NCBI GenBank assembly: GCA_028873695.1
Contig: JAPPNU010000008.1
Span: 1 to 64,000 of the forward strand
Reading direction: 5' to 3'
Source: Gemmatimonadota bacterium
GTDB lineage: Bacteria; Latescibacterota; UBA2968; GCA-2709665
Length of the DNA: 64,000 nucleotides
Below, piece by piece: positions 60,336 to 64,000 of the stretch (within the stretch, counting starts at the first letter, position 1; every line of letters begins with the position of its first letter). A model generated the notes under the pieces. It was not told the DNA's origin, made no database searches, and was given only the letters and a program-made list of their open reading frames with translations. The position numbers and the translations under genes were made by a program.

Positions 60336-63300
60336 TCAGGCCGGTTTCGCCTCCGGTTCGTCCGGTTCGAGTATCCGCGTGCCTTTTTCCCTGTATGCCG
60401 CTTTCTCGGCAGCGTCGACGGTTCTCCAGATGAGAAATTGTTTCCGCAGGGAATTCATGAAGCCCTGGTTGACCCGCCGCCATGAAGCGACCTCGCCCGA
60501 GCGCCGTCTGAGAGTGAGTGTCAGGGTGTAAATGTCAAATTGGCCCGTGGGTTCCGCATCGAAGCGAAGTTCCTCGCTCACGCCAAGATCGAAGGGCGCC
60601 AGCCACAGGGTCGTGCGGATGGCGTATCCTCTCTCGCCGGTGCTGCCCTTCCCGTACAGGTGGGCGCCGTCCGTATAAAACGCCCCCATCGCTTCCCCGC
60701 TATGGGAGTCGAAGTATTCGGTAAGGAACACGCAGAGCCCGAATACTTCATTACCGCCAACCGTGAAGGGGAATTCGAAACGCCAGTCGTCGCCGTCCGG
60801 TTCGGGGATCTTCCACCGGCGGGACACGTCCGGCACGGCCATCAGCGAAGCCTGCCGGGCGGGATAGAGCGTAGACAGGATGACCACGGCCATGACCAGA
60901 GCCGACGAGGCAACGGCGGACCAGGCGGAATAGTTCAGTGTGACGCCGGAGAGCCAGTCCTGCCAGAGCAGCAGCTTGGCGACGGCCTGCCCCAGCAGGT
61001 AGCCGCTAACCGTGCCGAGGACGGCGTAGACGCAGGCCTCTGCAATGAAGAGAAACGCGACGTGCACGGGGGCCAGCCCCACCGCGGAATAGACACCGAT
61101 TTCCCGAAACCGCTCGTAAACGGATCCCATCATGGTATTCAGCACGATGAGCGAAGCGATGAGGATGGGGATGAAGAGGTTGGCCAACCCGCGAACCGAC
61201 GTGTCGCCGAGCGAACTGAAAACGGAGACGCTGATGCGCCCGTCCGCGGTCGGAAGGCCTGCAAAGAGTACGACCGAGAGTCGAGAGAGGAGTTCCTTGA
61301 CATAGCTCTCCACGTCCGATCCGGCGTCGAAGCGGAGGGCGACCGACTGGAGCGGGCTGCCCACCTGGCGCAGAAACCCGTAGGGAACGATCAGGATGTC
61401 GTCGGGGTTGATGTGCTCGAAGGGCATGATTTCGACTTCAGGCTGTTCCAGGCCCTGTTTTTCCCGAGACTCCTGGGTGGTCATCTGTTCGATGGCTTCT
61501 TCGTCGGTCAGCTTGAAATCGGCGGGACTGAGGGGTTCCTCATCGAGGTCCTTGAGTTCGCTGAACGCCCCGGCGTCGATCAGACCGATCACCGGCAGCG
61601 ATTCCCCGAACACCCGGACGCTGGACGCCTCGGGACGGCCGGGGTCGACGCCGAGGAGTTCCGCGATCTTTTCCGGCAGGATGCAGGCGGATTCGCCCGG
61701 ACGGAACCAGCGCCCGGTCTTGAGGGTCCGATGGACGCCGGTCACGTCCGCCTCCTGGGGGGTCATGCCGAGGACGCCGAGCACGTGCGCGGAACGGGTA
61801 TCGGACTTTACGGGGATGATTTTCTTCTCGCGCGTGTAGTACCAGCTCCTCGGCGCCGTAATCGCGGATTCCCGGAAGTGGGTGACGGCATAGTCGTAGA
61901 CGACGTCTTCCAACGGGCCCCAGAACTTGCTGCGGATGAGCATTCCCGGATATGGACCCTCGGTGCCTTTCGGAATCCGGCGGAAATCGAGAGCCGACTT
62001 GATGGACGTAAACGAGAGAACGGTAAACGTGAGAAGCAGAAGCGTCGTGAACGTAAGCGCCGTGCGCAGTTTGCGGCGCTTCATGTTTGCAATGCCGAGT
62101 TGAAAGGCAGCCAGGGAGGCGGAAACCCGGCCCACGTCGGTCTCGTGCAGCAGCACATCCGGGACCCGTAACCGGCGCATGGTTTCGTTGAAGCGGGTGA
62201 ACACCAGAGATATGACAAACGCCGCCAGCGCCAGAATGACGAACGCGAGCAGCACCACCAGGGGGTTGGAGATCTCAAACGCCGGATGCACGTTCGAAAG
62301 GAAGAGCCAGATCAGAACAAAAATGCCGACGAATCCGGCGATCTGTCTCCGGATATCCACGGCGGTAATGATGAGGCGTTCCGCGAAGAACGCGCATGGA
62401 ATCACCAGGGCCATGAAGAAGACGACGCCGCGCACCACGTCGTTCTGCGTGTCCTTGACGTCGGGATAGGCACGCGATTCGATGCCGAGCGCCGCACGGG
62501 TGTGCTTCATGAAGACGTCCCAGCGCTTTTCCGACATGGCGGACTCCGCCCTGTCCAGGTGGTGGCGGGTTCTGCTGTGCAGCAGGTTCAGGCGCTGGTT
62601 CTCGATGGCGTATTTCTGCATCTCCTGTTTCCGGGCCTCGTTCAGGATCCACATATCCCGCGCGGCTAGGAACGAGGTGCGCGCAAACGATCCGTGAGTG
62701 AGCGTGGGGTAACCCCTGCCCCTGGCGATTTCCTCGCTCTCGGCGCTCGTCGCATTCAGCAGAAGGAACCGGACCCCGATGTCGCCCGAGCCCGCGGCGA
62801 CGCCGCCGGCGCGCATAGCGACCTTGACCTTCTCGCCCGGACGCGTGAACAGGGTGCCCACGGGTTCCGTCGGGCCGAAACCGATCGCATACCCGTATTC
62901 CTGCGGCGTGACGTTGCCGCTTCCCCATACGCTGATCTGGGAGAGCTTGGTAAGGTAACGCGGATCGACGGTATCGTAAAAGTCGGTGGCGATGCACGGG
63001 AACAGAATGATGTTTCGTTTCGAGATCCACCAGTCCATGTCGAAGTCGCCCCGGTAGATCCGCGCCTGCTGCCCGTAGTTTGGCGCGTATGTAATCTCAC
63101 CGGTCTCCAGATCCTGAAAGTAGGCGCTGACGGAGACGCGGCGTTCGGCGATTCCCGGCATGTAAAATTCACCGTTTTCGTCGGCAAGGTCGTAATAGAT
63201 GCGCCGGACGCCCTTGACCGACTTGTCGATGCCCATCCTGAGCGCGGCGATGGCGCCCGCCTTGGGCCGGTCCGGTACGATGCTGCGCCTTGGAAAGGTA

Positions 63301-64000
63301 CGTACGAATCCCTTCAGTCCGCGCATCCGGTCGTCTGGATTGAGCCGGTAATCAGGGATGAGCGTCGGGTCGTTCAGGGCGATGTCGAGCACGCCCGTAA
63401 TCAGGCGGATCTGTTTTGCGAGGTTTTCGAAGTTCACCCCTTCCGGCGTGTCCAGGGGCGTATCGACACGGAAGCGGGCGTCGTTTAACGTGACCAGGGA
63501 CAGGGCGAGCGTGCCGGCTTCGAGGACGACTTCCCCGTCGGTCTTCAGGTTCGCGCCGGGGATGAACATATCCCAGGTCATACCGCCGGTGGGGTTGATG
63601 CCGTCCAGCAGCGCCTGTTTCGGGTCCAGGCCGAAGGCGGGCGCGATCGCCTGCGAAATGCGGACGAATTCCTTGCCGAACGGCGTGAAGAACCGGTTGT
63701 AGTAGAAGTTGCGCGTGCTGTTCCAGACGCCGATCTGAGCGGTCTGGCTCGTCAGGTCCAGGCCGATGAAGAGACGAATATCGATGGGGTCGGTCATCAG
63801 CGCCGCGAAATGCCTTTCCTTTCTGGCGTGGCGGCCCAGAAAATCGCAGATGCCGCGAAAGCCCAGGTGGTGGGCCGAAGTGGCCAGAAAGAGTACCGTA
63901 CGCCCCGGGGGATATCGCTTGAAATAGTTGACCAGTTCCAGAAGGGCGACGGCGCCGCTGGCCATCTCGGCGCCGGGGGCCAGCGCAGGGACGACGGACA
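60336..64000 (-). CDS. M28-like peptidase/FtsX-type permease fusion, 5' end cut by window edge
   Basis: A protein of at least 1220 residues whose 5' part lies beyond the window; the frame stays open upstream of the first visible ATG. The visible start resembles the end of an M28 aminopeptidase-like domain (EMASGAVALLELVNYFKRYPP, then TVLFLATSAHHLGFRG). A long extracytoplasmic beta-rich domain follows. Membrane helices appear near residues 530-620 and then an MacB/FtsX-type start (GIANMKRRKLRTALTFTTLL) with the permease core ending in two to three helices (TSVRGLANLFIPILIASLIVL, TLYPARQASLMAVPD). The C-terminal domain is a beta-rich tail. No ATPase partner is in the window. Confidence 0.75.
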   Translation of the reverse strand, partial: SVVPALAPGAEMASGAVALLELVNYFKRYPPGRTVLFLATSAHHLGFRGICDFLGRHARKERHFAALMTDPIDIRLFIGLDLTSQTAQIGVWNSTRNFYYNRFFTPFGKEFVRISQAIAPAFGLDPKQALLDGINPTGGMTWDMFIPGANLKTDGEVVLEAGTLALSLVTLNDARFRVDTPLDTPEGVNFENLAKQIRLITGVLDIALNDPTLIPDYRLNPDDRMRGLKGFVRTFPRRSIVPDRPKAGAIAALRMGIDKSVKGVRRIYYDLADENGEFYMPGIAERRVSVSAYFQDLETGEITYAPNYGQQARIYRGDFDMDWWISKRNIILFPCIATDFYDTVDPRYLTKLSQISVWGSGNVTPQEYGYAIGFGPTEPVGTLFTRPGEKVKVAMRAGGVAAGSGDIGVRFLLLNATSAESEEIARGRGYPTLTHGSFARTSFLAARDMWILNEARKQEMQKYAIENQRLNLLHSRTRHHLDRAESAMSEKRWDVFMKHTRAALGIESRAYPDVKDTQNDVVRGVVFFMALVIPCAFFAERLIITAVDIRRQIAGFVGIFVLIWLFLSNVHPAFEISNPLVVLLAFVILALAAFVISLVFTRFNETMRRLRVPDVLLHETDVGRVSASLAAFQLGIANMKRRKLRTALTFTTLLLLTFTVLSFTSIKSALDFRRIPKGTEGPYPGMLIRSKFWGPLEDVVYDYAVTHFRESAITAPRSWYYTREKKIIPVKSDTRSAHVLGVLGMTPQEADVTGVHRTLKTGRWFRPGESACILPEKIAELLGVDPGRPEASSVRVFGESLPVIGLIDAGAFSELKDLDEEPLSPADFKLTDEEAIEQMTTQESREKQGLEQPEVEIMPFEHINPDDILIVPYGFLRQVGSPLQSVALRFDAGSDVESYVKELLSRLSVVLFAGLPTADGRISVSVFSSLGDTSVRGLANLFIPILIASLIVLNTMMGSVYERFREIGVYSAVGLAPVHVAFLFIAEACVYAVLGTVSGYLLGQAVAKLLLWQDWLSGVTLNYSAWSAVASSALVMAVVILSTLYPARQASLMAVPDVSRRWKIPEPDGDDWRFEFPFTVGGNEVFGLCVFLTEYFDSHSGEAMGAFYTDGAHLYGKGSTGERGYAIRTTLWLAPFDLGVSEELRFDAEPTGQFDIYTLTLTLRRRSGEVASWRRVNQGFMNSLRKQFLIWRTVDAAEKAAYREKGTRILEPDEPEAKPA

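Overview
The window is about 64 kb of a GC-rich bacterial genome. It has no phage, transposase or CRISPR content. A Gram-negative-type cell is suggested by an RND efflux permease at the left edge and by lipid or envelope-type MotA/TolQ genes. Menaquinone comes from the futalosine route (mqnE, mqnC, mqnA). PheRS is archaeal-type and controlled by a T-box. The accessory genes (phytanoyl-CoA dioxygenases, amidohydrolase-2 proteins, Gfo/Idh/MocA, enolase superfamily, NAD-dependent epimerases, OPT-like membrane proteins, dockerin-like EF-hands, multi-domain microcompartment shell proteins) resemble uncultured FCB/PVC-related lineages such as Latescibacterota or Poribacteria. That placement is inference; no 16S rRNA gene is present.

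Layout. (1) 1-1435: 5' part of an RND permease, then a 1 kb intergenic stretch with hairpins and a dispersed repeat. (2) 2111-5988: promoter, T-box, pheS, pheT, terminator and a convergent tRNA-Leu(CAG). (3) 6059-14876, minus strand: thioesterase, heparinase-like lyase with a C-terminal propeller, D-aminoacylase, OPT-like membrane protein and a zinc dehydrogenase, which look like a catabolic set for an acidic or N-acylated polymer. (4) 14913-29781, minus strand: a long housekeeping run mqnA-mqnC-mqnE-recN-nadK, then xseB-xseA-ymdB-rny, a candidate 6S-like RNA, zapA, a zapB-like gene, rplT-rpmI-infC (AUC start)-thrS, preceded by an attenuator-like leader; then queE. (5) 31093-41961: HAD phosphatase, uronate-dehydrogenase-like epimerase, three amidohydrolases, sugar nucleotidyltransferase, a secreted PHM-like copper protein with EF-hands, an inositol-phosphatase-like enzyme, a candidate structured RNA, a PhyH dioxygenase, an Idh oxidoreductase and a sigma factor beside a 22-bp perfect palindrome. 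(6) 42192-46555: two membrane-anchored coiled-coil proteins convergent to a MotA/TolQ-like operon. (7) 46597-51022: two enolase-superfamily dehydratases, an epimerase and a PhyH dioxygenase. (8) 51030-60211, minus strand: the most unusual block, a co-directional run encoding an OPT-like transporter, a two-domain BMC shell protein, a FOUR-domain BMC shell protein, a DapA/NAL-type aldolase with an N-terminal extension, a PHP hydrolase, a PhyH dioxygenase, a dehydrogenase and a DapF-like epimerase whose two catalytic cysteines are serines. (9) 60336-64000: a large peptidase-M28/FtsX-type permease, cut by the window edge.

How it fits together. Region 8 reads as a catabolic bacterial microcompartment locus with an aldolase as the likely encapsulated enzyme and an unusual shell gene made of four fused BMC domains. 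No single-domain (hexamer) or pentamer shell gene is in the window, so either the shell is completed from elsewhere or this is a non-canonical shell. Regions 3, 5 and 7 supply sugar-acid and amidohydrolase functions typical of an organism that scavenges complex carbohydrates and modified sugars.
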